Shown here: positions 49,277 to 60,301 of the stretch, in pieces
Layout: every line of letters starts with the position of its first letter
Position numbering within the stretch: the first letter of the stretch is position 1
Origin: Bartonella bacilliformis KC583
GTDB taxonomy: Bacteria; Pseudomonadota; Alphaproteobacteria; Rhizobiales; Rhizobiaceae
Direction: 5' to 3'
DNA: 64,000 nt
Assembly: GCF_000015445.1 (NCBI RefSeq)
Contig: NC_008783.1
Coordinates: forward strand, 255,001 to 319,000
Notes under the pieces: generated by a model
Databases searched by the model: none
What the model saw: the letters and a program-made list of their open reading frames with translations, nothing else
Told to the model about the DNA's origin: nothing
Position numbers and translations under genes: made by a program

Positions 49277-52200
49277 ATGAAAAAAAATTCAACAACAAAG
49301 GGAAATAATTTGGATGCAAAAGGGAATGATTTGGATGATTGTCATTTCCCTTATCGGTCATTTTTGTTCAAAGCTGTAATATTGGGGACTGCAATGACAG
49401 CACTCTTATCGAGTGTTGCATTAGTTTTTCCTGTGCACTCTGCTTCTATAGAAGAAACAGCTCAAAATGCAAAAAAATCTGAAAGTTTAAAGGATTATAG
49501 ATCCCAAAATAAGAAGGGAGCTGATACATCTCATTTATGGGGATTGAATAAAAATATCGCTTTGATGGATGGTGTTGCGCAAGCCAAGCATAAAACGCTG
49601 AATGTGGCTGCACCTACAAGGAATTTATTATTAAAAGAAAATATTACTATTGGTTCATTGATGAATGCAGCTGATCGAATGGCGACAGACTCAATTTCAA
49701 TAATGCATAGCAATTATGAAGGAAGGGATGCGCCCATTAATTGTGCTATCAGTTTTGATACACCAACTGCTATGTGTTTTGGTTTTAGAGAGCGTATGGA
49801 TAGTCAAGATTTGCCTTCTATTTCTTTAGCGCATTATGCTCACTCTTATGACAATCGTGTTTCAGATAATTATGGTTCTCAAATCGATAAAGCCTCAAAA
49901 GAAGGGGATGTACAGTCGGATAGTTCAAGAAGTTTGTCAAAAGAAGCAGAAGGCGAGGAAAAGACATATCTAGAGGAGGGTGCAAAGTTAGCGGATATTT
50001 TAAATGACACTCCTATCGTAACAACGTTCATGACTCAAGATAAGCCTAATCTCGGTGGAGGAGATGTTTTTATTAGTGCTAATAATTCTTCTGGTGATAA
50101 AATTTACAGCAGGTTTGGAATTGCTGAGACGAGAAGTCTTGATGATTTGTTATGTAATACCGCTTCTAAGGATATATTGTGTATTGGTCAGCTTACTGCA
50201 GCGAAGGGGTTTGCTTCTGTTGCGTTAGGCTATGGATCTCAGGCTATCCGTGGCCCTAATGTTGCTGGTTACGATCCTATAACTGATGGGATTTCAACCA
50301 GCAGTGACTATTTATGGAAAAGTACTCATGGTGAGCTTGGTATCGGTAATATGGACATTAAGAGATCACGACAAATTACAGGAGTAGCGGCTGGGCGTGA
50401 AGATAACGAAGCAGTGAATGTTGCACAGTTAAAAGCATTAAGAAAATGGGTGCAAACGAGAGATACAGATATAAGTGACATCATTCAGTTCCGTTTACTT
50501 AATGTGTACGGATCTGGCCAAATCTCTATTGGTTGGGATAAGGCTTCTGTTCAGTCAATAAGTGTGAATCATAAGAATGGCAATAAACGCTATATTGAGG
50601 GCATTAGAGATGGTGTCATTGCATCAAATTCAAGTATGGCAGTAACGGGAGGACAACTCTATAGTGCCTATAAGACAGTGGAAAAATTTTTAGGTGGTGG
50701 TGCATCATTCGGGGTAGGCGGTTTTGGGGATAAACAACCAATTTTTAATATTCAGGGGAATCGCTATCGTGATGTTGGGGCTGCTTTTGATGGTGTTGAT
50801 AACTCTTTCAGCAAATTTGATAAGTCTATCGAGGAAATCAAAAATGATATTTCCAGTGCGATGGGTGATAGCCTTGTTAAGCAAGATGTTAAGACGGGTA
50901 TTATTACTATTGGTAGTGAAAAAGAAGGCACTGTAATCGACATTGCAAATAGTAAGCAAGAAACTCGACAGCTTACAGGCTTGAAGGCTGGAATAATTTC
51001 TCAAAATTCAACTGATGCGGTAACAGGTGGGCAGCTTTGGACAACTAGAGAGAAGGTTAATGCGCTGGATACAAATATAAAAGTTGCAATTCTTGATATA
51101 GCAATTGTAAAAAATGATGTATCGATACTTGAAACGAATGTAAATAATGCTGCAGCGAATATATCGCAGTATTTAGGCAGTTATGCAGATGTGTTAAAAG
51201 GTGTAGCCCCAATTTATGAAATCCAGGGTCAGACATATCGTGATGTTGGGGCTGCTTTTGCTGGTGTTGATGACTCTTTCGGCAAATTTGATAAGTCTAT
51301 CGAGGAAATCAAAAATGATATTTCCAGTGCGATGGGTGATAGCCTTGTTAAGCAAGATGTTAAGACGGGTATTATTACTATTGGTAGTGAAAAAGAAGGC
51401 ACTGTAATTGACATTGCAAATAGTAAGCAAGAAACTCGACAGCTTACAGGCTTAAAGGCTGGAATAATTTCTCAAAATTCAACTGATGCGGTAACAGGTG
51501 GGCAGCTTTGGACAACTAGAGAGAAGGTTAATGCGCTGGATACAAATATAAAAGCTGCAGTTCTTGATATAGCAATTTTAGAAGGTGATGTGTCGATACT
51601 TGAAACGAATGTAAATAATGCTGCAGCGAATATATCGCAGTATTTAGGCGGTTATGCAGATGTGTTAAAAGGTGTAGCCCCAATTTACGAAATCCAGGGT
51701 CAGACATATCGTGATATTAGTTCTGCTTTTGATGGTGTTGATAAATTTCTCACAAAAATTAATTCTGGAAATCTGGAACAAGATGCTTTGTTGTGGAGCG
51801 ATGAAGAAAATGCTTTTGTTGCTCTTCATGCTGCAGAAAAAGGGAAAAAATCTCAAAATAGCAAACTAAAATTTCTTTTAGATGGAGATGTTTCTGAAGG
51901 TTCAACAGAAGCGATCACAGGGAATCAACTTTATGTTGTAAGCAATCAGCTTGCTTTGTATCTGGGTGGTGGTGCTGGATATAATAATGGCCAATGGATA
52001 GCTCCTACTTTCAAGGTTGCTCAATTTAGTAATAATGGCTCTTATTCTGCTGAGAAGACCTACAATAATGTTGCCGATGCTTTTGATGGCGTTAATAAGA
52101 GTATGGCAGATATTAATAATCGTGTTAATGAGGCTACTCAAAATGGGGGTAAAGATTCTTTAAATTGGAATGAAAATATAGGAACTTTTGATGCTAGTCA

Positions 52201-52984
52201 TAATGGTAAGCCTGGTGCAGTCACCAACGTAGCTGATGGTAAGGTCGAACAAGGGTCAAAAGATGCCATTAATGGTGGTCAGCTATGGGATGTTAAAGAA
52301 GATGTTAAAGGTGTTCAAAATCAAGTTAACGATCTTAAGGATAAGGTGAATGGTTTTGATGATAAGCTAAACGGTATCGAAAATGCAGTTGATGATATGA
52401 AGGATAAAATTAAGGATGCTACGGATGGTGTCGTGAGCTATGACAAAGATAAAAACGGCAAAAAGACTAACAAAATCACTTTACAAGGTGGAGATGAAAG
52501 CAAACCCGTAACACTTGATAATGTAGCTGATGGTAAAGTTGAAAAAGGATCACAAGAAGCAGTCAATGGTGGTCAGCTGCATGACTATACCAAGGAGAAA
52601 ATGCAACTTGTTCTTGATGATGCAAAAAAATATACTGATGAAAAGATAAAGAATATCGTTGTTGATTTTGTTGATGAAGCTGTTGCAAAAGCTAAAGACT
52701 ATACAGATCAGAAATTCAATGTTTTGAGTTATGAAATTGATGGTGCACGCAAAGAGGCCAGACAAGGTGCAGCAATTGGTTTGGCCGTATCTAACTTGCG
52801 TTATGATGATACACCTGGAAAGTTCAGTCTTGCGTTTGGAGCTGGTATGTGGCGCGGTGAATCTGCTGTTGCTTTAGGTAGTGCTTATACATCTGAAAAT
52901 GGTAGGGTCCGCTCTAACTTATCCGCAACTAGTGGCGGAGGTCATTGGGGAGTAGGTGCAGGGCTAAGCCTTACACTAAATTGA
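49277..52984 (+). CDS. trimeric autotransporter adhesin, long form
   Basis: 1235 residues from the ATG at 49277 (gaggggg just upstream). An extended signal sequence has its hydrophobic core at about 30-52. The N-terminal 300 residues are unlike a YadA head. A single SVALGYGSQAI unit and a neck (ITGVAAGREDNEAVNVAQLK) come at about 310-390. The stalk then holds two nearly identical 157-residue modules (about 496-653 and 654-810) and more neck/stalk pieces such as AVTGGQLW and AINGGQLWDV. The membrane anchor (last ~80 residues) is almost identical to that of the 45854 gene. It likely forms outer-membrane trimers that bind host matrix or cells. It overlaps the next IalB-like gene by one base. Confidence 0.92.
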   Translation: MKKNSTTKGNNLDAKGNDLDDCHFPYRSFLFKAVILGTAMTALLSSVALVFPVHSASIEETAQNAKKSESLKDYRSQNKKGADTSHLWGLNKNIALMDGVAQAKHKTLNVAAPTRNLLLKENITIGSLMNAADRMATDSISIMHSNYEGRDAPINCAISFDTPTAMCFGFRERMDSQDLPSISLAHYAHSYDNRVSDNYGSQIDKASKEGDVQSDSSRSLSKEAEGEEKTYLEEGAKLADILNDTPIVTTFMTQDKPNLGGGDVFISANNSSGDKIYSRFGIAETRSLDDLLCNTASKDILCIGQLTAAKGFASVALGYGSQAIRGPNVAGYDPITDGISTSSDYLWKSTHGELGIGNMDIKRSRQITGVAAGREDNEAVNVAQLKALRKWVQTRDTDISDIIQFRLLNVYGSGQISIGWDKASVQSISVNHKNGNKRYIEGIRDGVIASNSSMAVTGGQLYSAYKTVEKFLGGGASFGVGGFGDKQPIFNIQGNRYRDVGAAFDGVDNSFSKFDKSIEEIKNDISSAMGDSLVKQDVKTGIITIGSEKEGTVIDIANSKQETRQLTGLKAGIISQNSTDAVTGGQLWTTREKVNALDTNIKVAILDIAIVKNDVSILETNVNNAAANISQYLGSYADVLKGVAPIYEIQGQTYRDVGAAFAGVDDSFGKFDKSIEEIKNDISSAMGDSLVKQDVKTGIITIGSEKEGTVIDIANSKQETRQLTGLKAGIISQNSTDAVTGGQLWTTREKVNALDTNIKAAVLDIAILEGDVSILETNVNNAAANISQYLGGYADVLKGVAPIYEIQGQTYRDISSAFDGVDKFLTKINSGNLEQDALLWSDEENAFVALHAAEKGKKSQNSKLKFLLDGDVSEGSTEAITGNQLYVVSNQLALYLGGGAGYNNGQWIAPTFKVAQFSNNGSYSAEKTYNNVADAFDGVNKSMADINNRVNEATQNGGKDSLNWNENIGTFDASHNGKPGAVTNVADGKVEQGSKDAINGGQLWDVKEDVKGVQNQVNDLKDKVNGFDDKLNGIENAVDDMKDKIKDATDGVVSYDKDKNGKKTNKITLQGGDESKPVTLDNVADGKVEKGSQEAVNGGQLHDYTKEKMQLVLDDAKKYTDEKIKNIVVDFVDEAVAKAKDYTDQKFNVLSYEIDGARKEARQGAAIGLAVSNLRYDDTPGKFSLAFGAGMWRGESAVALGSAYTSENGRVRSNLSATSGGGHWGVGAGLSLTLN
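50765..51706 (+). repeat. two tandem 471-bp repeats in the adhesin stalk
   Basis: 50765-51235 and 51236-51706 are nearly identical, with a period of exactly 471 bases (157 codons), and a third partial unit begins at 51707 (cgtgatattag). Each encodes a stalk module beginning YRDVGAAF and containing SAMGDSLVKQDVKTGIITIG. In-frame recombination between the units would lengthen or shorten the stalk by 157 residues. Confidence 0.95.
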
Positions 52985-53562
52985 TGATGAACAATCGAAA
53001 GAGTATAGCCAGTTTTTTGTTCGCCCTTGTTTTATTCTTGTTAAACAAGGGCGAAAGCTTTGCTGATGAACAAAGCAATCTTTATACAGTGCATCCACCG
53101 CAACTTTCTGTCCCTGGTGGTTTACCAGGTGAAACACGCCGGATCATTATGCAATTTAGTGATTGGACTTTGATTTGCGATGAAAGCCAAACGGTTAAGC
53201 GAGGCGTTTGTAATGTGACACAGGCAATCCATGATCAAGAAGGTCATACGATTTTTAGTTGGTCTCTTGTGTTAACGACCAGTGGTCAGGCAGTTATGCT
53301 TTTACGGATGTTACCCAGCGCAGATATCAGTGTTCCGATCCGGGTATCAGTAGAGGGATTTTCAGATCCTATAGTTATTGGTTATACGCAGTGCGATGCT
53401 AAGGTTTGTTTAGCTCAATCGCCTTTAGGTCTGATTTTGCGTCAGCAAATAGAGCAGAGGGGAAAAGTGCGTATTTCTTATCAGGTCACAAGTGGTAAGA
53501 TATTTTCTTTTGTTGCTCCCTTTGAGGGATTGAGTGAAGCACTTTTATCTTTACAACAATAA
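52984..53562 (+). CDS. IalB-like exported protein, copy 2
   Basis: 192 residues. The start ATG at 52984 shares its A with the adhesin stop (tgatg), so the two are translationally coupled. Signal peptide ending at GESFAD, then the same IalB-like domain as copy 1 with only a handful of changes (for example VEGFSDPIVIGY for VEGFSEPIVIRY). The tail is shorter (LSLQQ). Near identity at the DNA level points to recent duplication or gene conversion. I infer that the adhesin and the IalB-like protein work together or are produced together, for instance in adhesin passage through the periplasm. Confidence 0.85.
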   Translation: MMNNRKSIASFLFALVLFLLNKGESFADEQSNLYTVHPPQLSVPGGLPGETRRIIMQFSDWTLICDESQTVKRGVCNVTQAIHDQEGHTIFSWSLVLTTSGQAVMLLRMLPSADISVPIRVSVEGFSDPIVIGYTQCDAKVCLAQSPLGLILRQQIEQRGKVRISYQVTSGKIFSFVAPFEGLSEALLSLQQ

Positions 53563-54235
53563 AATATGGCAGTGATTTGATGTGCAGAACTAAAATTTAC
53601 CAATGCTTAAGTTTATTGTTAAATCAAAATAAAGACGATAAAAGATGCAATGGTTAGGCACTGATATGCAGGGTGATAGAGTCTTTTTCGATTATATGAT
53701 TTTCCATGAAAGTCTTCTCTTTGTTTATACTGCTTTTGATTGATGTACAAAGATTTGTCATTTGCTTATTTTATGTTTCATTGTAAAATCGCATTTTTTA
53801 AGTTTTTGATATTTTTCAGCTATTGTAGAGTTAAAGAAAAAGTTGTTTAGTCATAGACTTCTCAATGCCAAAGCTTTAAATTGAACAAATGGAATATGAA
53901 TGCATTTAAAATGAGAATACAAGTTTATAAATGTACCGTTTGATGACAAAAAAGCTTTGCATTTGGTTGAAGATAGTCAACATGTGTTTAGGTATGTTTT
54001 GAGTGAGGTTGGCCTTAAACTGCAAGTTGTTGATAAAAAACAGAAGAGTATTTTACTGTTTCAAAGTGTAGAATGTTCATTAAATCAAATACACCGATAC
54101 CGATGCGATCATGCTATTTGATATTGAAACAAGGATTTTAATAAAGTTTTACTAAGCGACAAGTGTATGATGTTATCATAAAAAATATGTCTTAAGCGCT
54201 TAGAGTGATTAGAATATAGAAATTAATGAACAGTA
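53563..54235. other. intergenic stretch with a start-less frame
   Basis: No intact gene. A frame without a start codon at 53915-54121 reads NVPFDDKKALHLVEDSQHVF and ends HRYRCDHAI. In other Rhizobiales ppx commonly precedes rlmE, so this may be the tail of a lost ppx, but the match is too weak to assert. Confidence 0.35.
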
Positions 54236-54955
54236 ATGAAAAAAACAACAAGAAGAACAGCAGGTGGGCGCGGTGGTGCAGGATCGCACGAATTGTATCA
54301 GCGGGTTAAAAAGAAAGCTGGAACGATTAAGGCGTCGTCGCGGCGATGGTTAGAGAGGCATTTGAATGATCCTTATGTCCATCAATCAAAAGCAGATGGT
54401 TATCGTTCGCGTGCAGCTTATAAATTAATCGAAATAAATGAGCGCTATAAGATACTCAAAAAAGGTCAAAAGATCATTGATCTAGGAGCAGCACCTGGAG
54501 GATGGTGTCAAGTGGCAGCGCGTCTTGTGGAATCAAAAGATTACAATCCTAGCGTGGTTGGTATTGATTATTTACATATGGAACCACTGCCAGGAGTGGC
54601 CATACTAGAAATGGATTTTTTTCACGAAGATGCCCCACAAGAATTAATAAGCACTTTGGGATCAAAACCAGATGTGGTGCTTTCCGATATGGCTGCGCCA
54701 ACGACAGGTCACCGTCAGACTGACCATCTGAGGACAATTGCTTTATGTGAAGCTGCTGTTCATTTTTCTATTTCGGTTCTTAAGCCTGGTGGGCATTTCT
54801 TAACAAAGACTTTTCAAGGAGGAGCAGAAGGCAATCTTCTTGCAACATTGAAACAGAATTTTAAGAAAGTGCATCATGTTAAACCTCCTGCAAGTCGAGC
54901 AGAGTCTGTAGAGCTTTATCTTTTAGCTCTTCAATTTAAAGGAAAAACCGATTAA
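54236..54955 (+). CDS. rlmE: 23S rRNA (uridine-2552-2'-O)-methyltransferase
   Basis: 239 residues. The N-terminal ~45 residues are a basic, glycine-rich extension ([20 protein letters not shown]) seen in alphaproteobacterial forms. The catalytic domain has the SAM motif [18 protein letters not shown] and the K-D-K-E tetrad: [19 protein letters not shown] start ([18 protein letters not shown]), [24 protein letters not shown] and [11 protein letters not shown]. Modifies U2552 in the A-loop of the ribosome. Also known as FtsJ/RrmJ, induced by heat shock in E. coli. Confidence 0.95.
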   Translation: MKKTTRRTAGGRGGAGSHELYQRVKKKAGTIKASSRRWLERHLNDPYVHQSKADGYRSRAAYKLIEINERYKILKKGQKIIDLGAAPGGWCQVAARLVESKDYNPSVVGIDYLHMEPLPGVAILEMDFFHEDAPQELISTLGSKPDVVLSDMAAPTTGHRQTDHLRTIALCEAAVHFSISVLKPGGHFLTKTFQGGAEGNLLATLKQNFKKVHHVKPPASRAESVELYLLALQFKGKTD

Positions 54956-55029
54956 AGAAAAAGATGAAACATAGCAATAGTCTTTGTTATATAAAAGAGT
55001 TGGAAATAATGAAGCCTATCGAAATGTAA

Positions 55030-56159
<1,130 letters not shown>

Positions 56160-56160
<1 letters not shown>

Positions 56161-57305
56161 TGAAGATGGTTGTTCAATTGCAAAAACTTGAACAATATAA
56201 GCGCATTGTCATTAAAGTTGGCTCTGCACTTTTGGTTGATCCTCAAACAGGTTTGCGCATTGAATGGCTTAAAAGTTTAGTAAATGATGTGGCTGTATTG
56301 CGCCAAAAGGGTGTTGAAATTTTATTGGTATCTTCTGGTGCTATTGCCTTAGGGCGAACATTGCTACATCTTCCTAAAAGGGTTTTAAAATTGGAAGAAA
56401 GTCAAGCATGTGCTGCTTTAGGTCAAATTGAACTTTCTAAAGCGTATACTGATGTGCTTGCTCAGCATGGATTGAAAACTGGACAGATTTTACTAACACT
56501 ATTAGATACGGAAGAGCGTCGACGTTATCTCAATGCGCGTGCTACTATGAATACGCTTTTACGTTTTGGAGCAGTTCCTGTGATTAATGAGAATGATACC
56601 GTTGCAACAAGCGAAATTCGGTATGGTGATAATGATCGTTTAGCTGCACGTGTTGCGACGATGATGGGCTCTGATCTTTTGGTTCTTTTGTCAGATATCG
56701 ATGGTCTTTATACATGTTCTCCTCATTTAGATCCAACGGCTGAATTTGTTCCTTTTATTGCATCCATCACAAGTGATATTGAAAAAATGGCAGGTGTTGC
56801 TGCTTCAGAGCTTTCACGGGGTGGAATGAAGACTAAACTTGATGCTGGAAAAATAGCTAATTCTGCTGGAACAGCTATGATCATCACCTCAGGAAAGCGT
56901 ATGAATCCTCTTACAGCAATTGACCAAGGGGAACGCAGCAGTTTTTTTGCTCCTAATGAAAAATCAGTAAATGCATGGAAAACCTGGATTTCTAGTCATT
57001 TAGATCCATCCGGTATTTTGACTATTGATCAAGGAGCGGTTAAAGCTCTTAAAGATGGAAAATCATTATTGGCCGTAGGGATTATAGCGGTTGAAGGTGT
57101 ATTTTCTCGAGGAGATACGGTTGCAATTGTTGATGAAGGTGGGGTTGAGATTGCTCGTGGTCTTGTAAGCTATGATAAAGATGACGCTGTGAATATTATG
57201 GGGTATAAAAGCGAGGAAATAGAACAAATTCTTGGGTATGAACCGCATTCTGCTGTAGTACATCGCAATGATATGGTTTTACGCTGCTTGACTGATCCTA
57301 TTTAA
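56160..57305 (+). CDS. proB: glutamate 5-kinase
   Basis: 381 residues. Phosphorylates glutamate, first step of proline synthesis. Amino-acid kinase domain with [48 protein letters not shown] and [14 protein letters not shown], then a C-terminal PUA domain (about 285-375). The ATG at 56160 overlaps the obgE stop (tgatg); an ATG two codons later is also possible. It is followed by proA after 30 bases, so obgE-proB-proA-nadD form one transcript. Confidence 0.95.
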
Positions 57306-57335
57306 AAAAGTTATTTCTCACTGCATTTTGGAAAA

Positions 57336-58604
57336 ATGGATGATTGCATGACTTTGCAAGAAAAAATGAAAATCATGGGGAAAAAAGCACGTAATGCTGC
57401 TTTAGTACTTGCGGTTGTTTCTGCTGAACAAAAAAAACATGCGTTAGAAATGATAGCTCTCAGTTTGGAATCTCAAGCAGATGAGATTTTATGTGCTAAC
57501 AATCAAGATTTAATCAATGCTGCACAAAATAATATGGCAGCAGCAATGATTGATCGGCTAAAATTAGATGAGTTACGTCTATGTGCAATGATAGATAGTG
57601 TTCGTCAGATTGCTTGTTTGCCCGATCCTGTTGGACAAGTTATAAATGCATGGACACGTCCAAATGGGCTTCATATTAGCTGTGTAAGAACGCCTCTTGG
57701 TGTCATTGGTATCATTTATGAAAGTCGGCCAAATGTGACAATTGATGCAAGTTGTTTATGCTTAAAATCTGGAAATGCTGCAATTTTGCGGGGTGGTTCA
57801 GATAGTTTTCATTCTGCATATGCTTTGCACTCAGCTTTAGCTATGGGGTTAGAAAAAGCAGGTTTGCCAACAGATGCTATTCAAATGGTTGAAACTACAG
57901 ATCGCGATGCTGTTGGAGAAATGCTCAAGGGGTTAGATGGTACGATTGATGTTATTATTCCTCGTGGTGGACAAAGCCTTGTGAAGCGTGTTCAGTCTGA
58001 TGCACGTGTTCCAGTTTTTGCGCATTTAGCAGGACTTTGCCATATTTATATTGATCAATCGGCAAATGTAGAAATGGCACGTGATATTGTGCTCAATGCG
58101 AAATTGCGACGTACAGGTATATGCGGCGCTGTTGAAACAGTTTTAATTGATCGTCAGGCGTTAGAAAAGTTTCTTCCTGTTCTTATTGCTTTACAGGAGA
58201 AGGGATGCGAAATTCGTGCAACAGAGGATATTGTCTCATTAGTCCCGACATTTGCGTTGGCTTGTGAAGAAGATTGGTCTCAAGAATATCTTGATGCTAT
58301 TCTTTCTGTCAAAACAGTTGAGGGTGTTGAGGGAGCGATTGAGCATATTGTGCGTTATTCATCAGGACATACTGAATCGATTATTGCTGAAGATGTAGGG
58401 GTTGTGGAAATATTTTTTAATCGTTTAGATTCAGCTATTTTACTTCATAATGCATCTACACAGTTTGCAGATGGAGGTGAATTCGGTTTTGGAGCAGAAA
58501 TTGGTATTGCAACAGGAAAAATGCATGCGCGTGGGCCAATAGGCGTCGAACAGCTGACATCATTTCAATATCAAATTAGAGGAAATGGACAAGTGAGGCC
58601 TTGA
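57336..58604 (+). CDS. proA: gamma-glutamyl phosphate reductase
   Basis: 422 residues. Reduces glutamyl-5-phosphate to the semialdehyde with NADPH. Family marks: [52 protein letters not shown], the catalytic cysteine in [13 protein letters not shown] (about residue 263), and the C-terminal [20 protein letters not shown]. Full length. Its stop overlaps the TTG of nadD. Confidence 0.96.
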   Translation: MDDCMTLQEKMKIMGKKARNAALVLAVVSAEQKKHALEMIALSLESQADEILCANNQDLINAAQNNMAAAMIDRLKLDELRLCAMIDSVRQIACLPDPVGQVINAWTRPNGLHISCVRTPLGVIGIIYESRPNVTIDASCLCLKSGNAAILRGGSDSFHSAYALHSALAMGLEKAGLPTDAIQMVETTDRDAVGEMLKGLDGTIDVIIPRGGQSLVKRVQSDARVPVFAHLAGLCHIYIDQSANVEMARDIVLNAKLRRTGICGAVETVLIDRQALEKFLPVLIALQEKGCEIRATEDIVSLVPTFALACEEDWSQEYLDAILSVKTVEGVEGAIEHIVRYSSGHTESIIAEDVGVVEIFFNRLDSAILLHNASTQFADGGEFGFGAEIGIATGKMHARGPIGVEQLTSFQYQIRGNGQVRP

Positions 58605-59218
58605 AGCAGTCGTTTTTTCCATGGGAAAACCGTATGCCATATGTGGAAAGGTCAAATATTGTTGGCCTTTTCGGTGGCTCGTTCAATCCGCCCCATGCCG
58701 GGCATCTTCTTGTTGCAAAGACTGCAGTTCGTCGTTTGTATCTTAATCAATTGTGGTGGATGGTAACACCAGGGAACCCTCTTAAAGATTGTACACAATT
58801 ACCATCTTTACATGAAAGAATACGGTTAAGTTCTGAACTCACTAATCATCCAAAAATTCGTGTAACAGGTTTTGAGGGTGTGATGGGAAGCAAATTATCA
58901 GCAGAAACGGTTTCTCATATTCTTACACGCCATAGCGAGGTGAATTTTGTATGGGTCATGGGTGCAGATATTTTAGCAACAATTCATTACTGGCATCGGT
59001 GGCGTGATATTGTATCTATGCTCCCGATTGTAATTATTGATCGTCCCTCAGTGCGTATGGCAGCGCTTTCTTCCCCTATGGCGCGAACTTATCGTTATTT
59101 TCGTTTAGATGAAAGGAAAAGTCCACTCTTGCCTTTTATGAGACCTCCAGCTTGGACTTATTTACACGGACCTTTGTCTTTTCAGTCTTCAACAAAACTT
59201 CGTTTAGAAGGAAAATAA
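58601..59218 (+). CDS. nadD: nicotinate-nucleotide adenylyltransferase
   Basis: 205 residues if it starts at the TTG at 58601 (overlapping the proA stop); the first conventional ATG is at 58634. The nucleotidyltransferase motif is [19 protein letters not shown] with the H-x-G-H catalytic pair, and the C-terminal SFQSSTKLR matches the ISSTxIR motif. [18 protein letters not shown] is also typical. Forms deamido-NAD from nicotinate mononucleotide. Confidence 0.93.
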   Translation: MKQSFFPWENRMPYVERSNIVGLFGGSFNPPHAGHLLVAKTAVRRLYLNQLWWMVTPGNPLKDCTQLPSLHERIRLSSELTNHPKIRVTGFEGVMGSKLSAETVSHILTRHSEVNFVWVMGADILATIHYWHRWRDIVSMLPIVIIDRPSVRMAALSSPMARTYRYFRLDERKSPLLPFMRPPAWTYLHGPLSFQSSTKLRLEGK

Positions 59219-59323
59219 TTTTTCTTGAACATTTTATAAGATTTTGCTCCTTTCTTAAGAGGAGCTTTATATTGAGTAAGAAAGGATATTGATCTGAAAA
59301 ACGTTTCGCAACAATGTAGCCAT

Positions 59324-59716
59324 ATGGTTTCTCCTTCGTTAGAAAAAAAAATCTTTTCAGTAGCGGATGGTCTTAAGGTTGTCCTCAATAGTTTAGAAAA
59401 TACAAAAGCAGAAGATATTATTTCCATTGATATTCAAGGAAAATCATCTTTGGCTGATTATATAGTTATTGCTTCAGCTCGTTCGCATCGTCATGTGTCA
59501 TCTGTTGCTAACCATTTATTATGGACCTGGAAAGAGAGTGGATACGGTACAGCAAAAGTGGAAGGGCTTTTGGGAGGTGATTGGGTATTGATTGATACGG
59601 GAGATATCATTGTTCATCTTTTTCGTCCTGAAATTCGTGCCTTTTATAATCTAGAAAAAACGTTGCTTACTCCAGATTTAGGCACTATGCAGATGGTTCT
59701 CATTGGAGATCATTGA
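59324..59716 (+). CDS. rsfS: ribosomal silencing factor RsfS
   Basis: 130 residues. RsfS binds L14 on the 50S subunit and blocks joining with 30S under starvation. Motifs: SIDIQGKSSLADYIVIASAR, SSVANHLLWTWKESG and the strongly conserved EGLLGGDWVLIDTGDIIVHL. Its stop abuts the rlmH start codon, so the two genes are coupled. Confidence 0.95.
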   Translation: MVSPSLEKKIFSVADGLKVVLNSLENTKAEDIISIDIQGKSSLADYIVIASARSHRHVSSVANHLLWTWKESGYGTAKVEGLLGGDWVLIDTGDIIVHLFRPEIRAFYNLEKTLLTPDLGTMQMVLIGDH

Positions 59717-60199
59717 ATGCAAATTTCTATTTTTGCTGTTGGTCGTATGAAAGTAGGAGCTGAGCAGGAATTAGTTCATCGTTATTTAGATCGTTTTTCT
59801 AAAAGTGCTGGAGCAGTGGGTTTGCATTTTAGAAAAATGCAGGAAGTATCAGAAAGTCGTGCTCAGACAGCATGTCAGCGTATGGAAGAAGAAGGTAAGA
59901 GACTTTTTGAAGCTTTGCCTGAGCCAAGTCGGTTGATTGTATGTGATGAGCGTGGAAAATCAGTTTCATCAATTGCTTTTGCCGAAAAGCTCGCATTTTA
60001 TCGTGATGAAGGCGTTCGTGATTTAGTAATTGCCCTAGGAGGGCCTGATGGACATAGTGAGCAGGTTAGAGATCGCGCTGACTTCCTTTTATCTTTTGGC
60101 TTGATGACATGGCCACATCAAATTGCACGCATATTGCTTACAGAACAGCTTTATCGGACTGTCACAATTGCTAATAATCATCCTTATCATCGTTTTTAA
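59717..60199 (+). CDS. rlmH: 23S rRNA (pseudouridine-1915-N3)-methyltransferase
   Basis: 160 residues, SPOUT family. The start is directly after the rsfS stop. Signature: LVIALGGPDGHSEQVRDRAD (the knot), LMTWPHQIARILLTEQLYR, ending NNHPYHRF. Modifies helix 69 of 23S rRNA after RluD has made the pseudouridine; rluD is also in this window. Confidence 0.96.
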   Translation: MQISIFAVGRMKVGAEQELVHRYLDRFSKSAGAVGLHFRKMQEVSESRAQTACQRMEEEGKRLFEALPEPSRLIVCDERGKSVSSIAFAEKLAFYRDEGVRDLVIALGGPDGHSEQVRDRADFLLSFGLMTWPHQIARILLTEQLYRTVTIANNHPYHRF

Positions 60200-60301
60200 T
60201 CTTTGATGTGATTTTTATATTTATTACAGCGCTTATTAATATTGTTTTAGGTGACATTACTTAAGTTGTTTTTTATGTAATTAGGTTTAGCAGTTAGGCA
60301 A

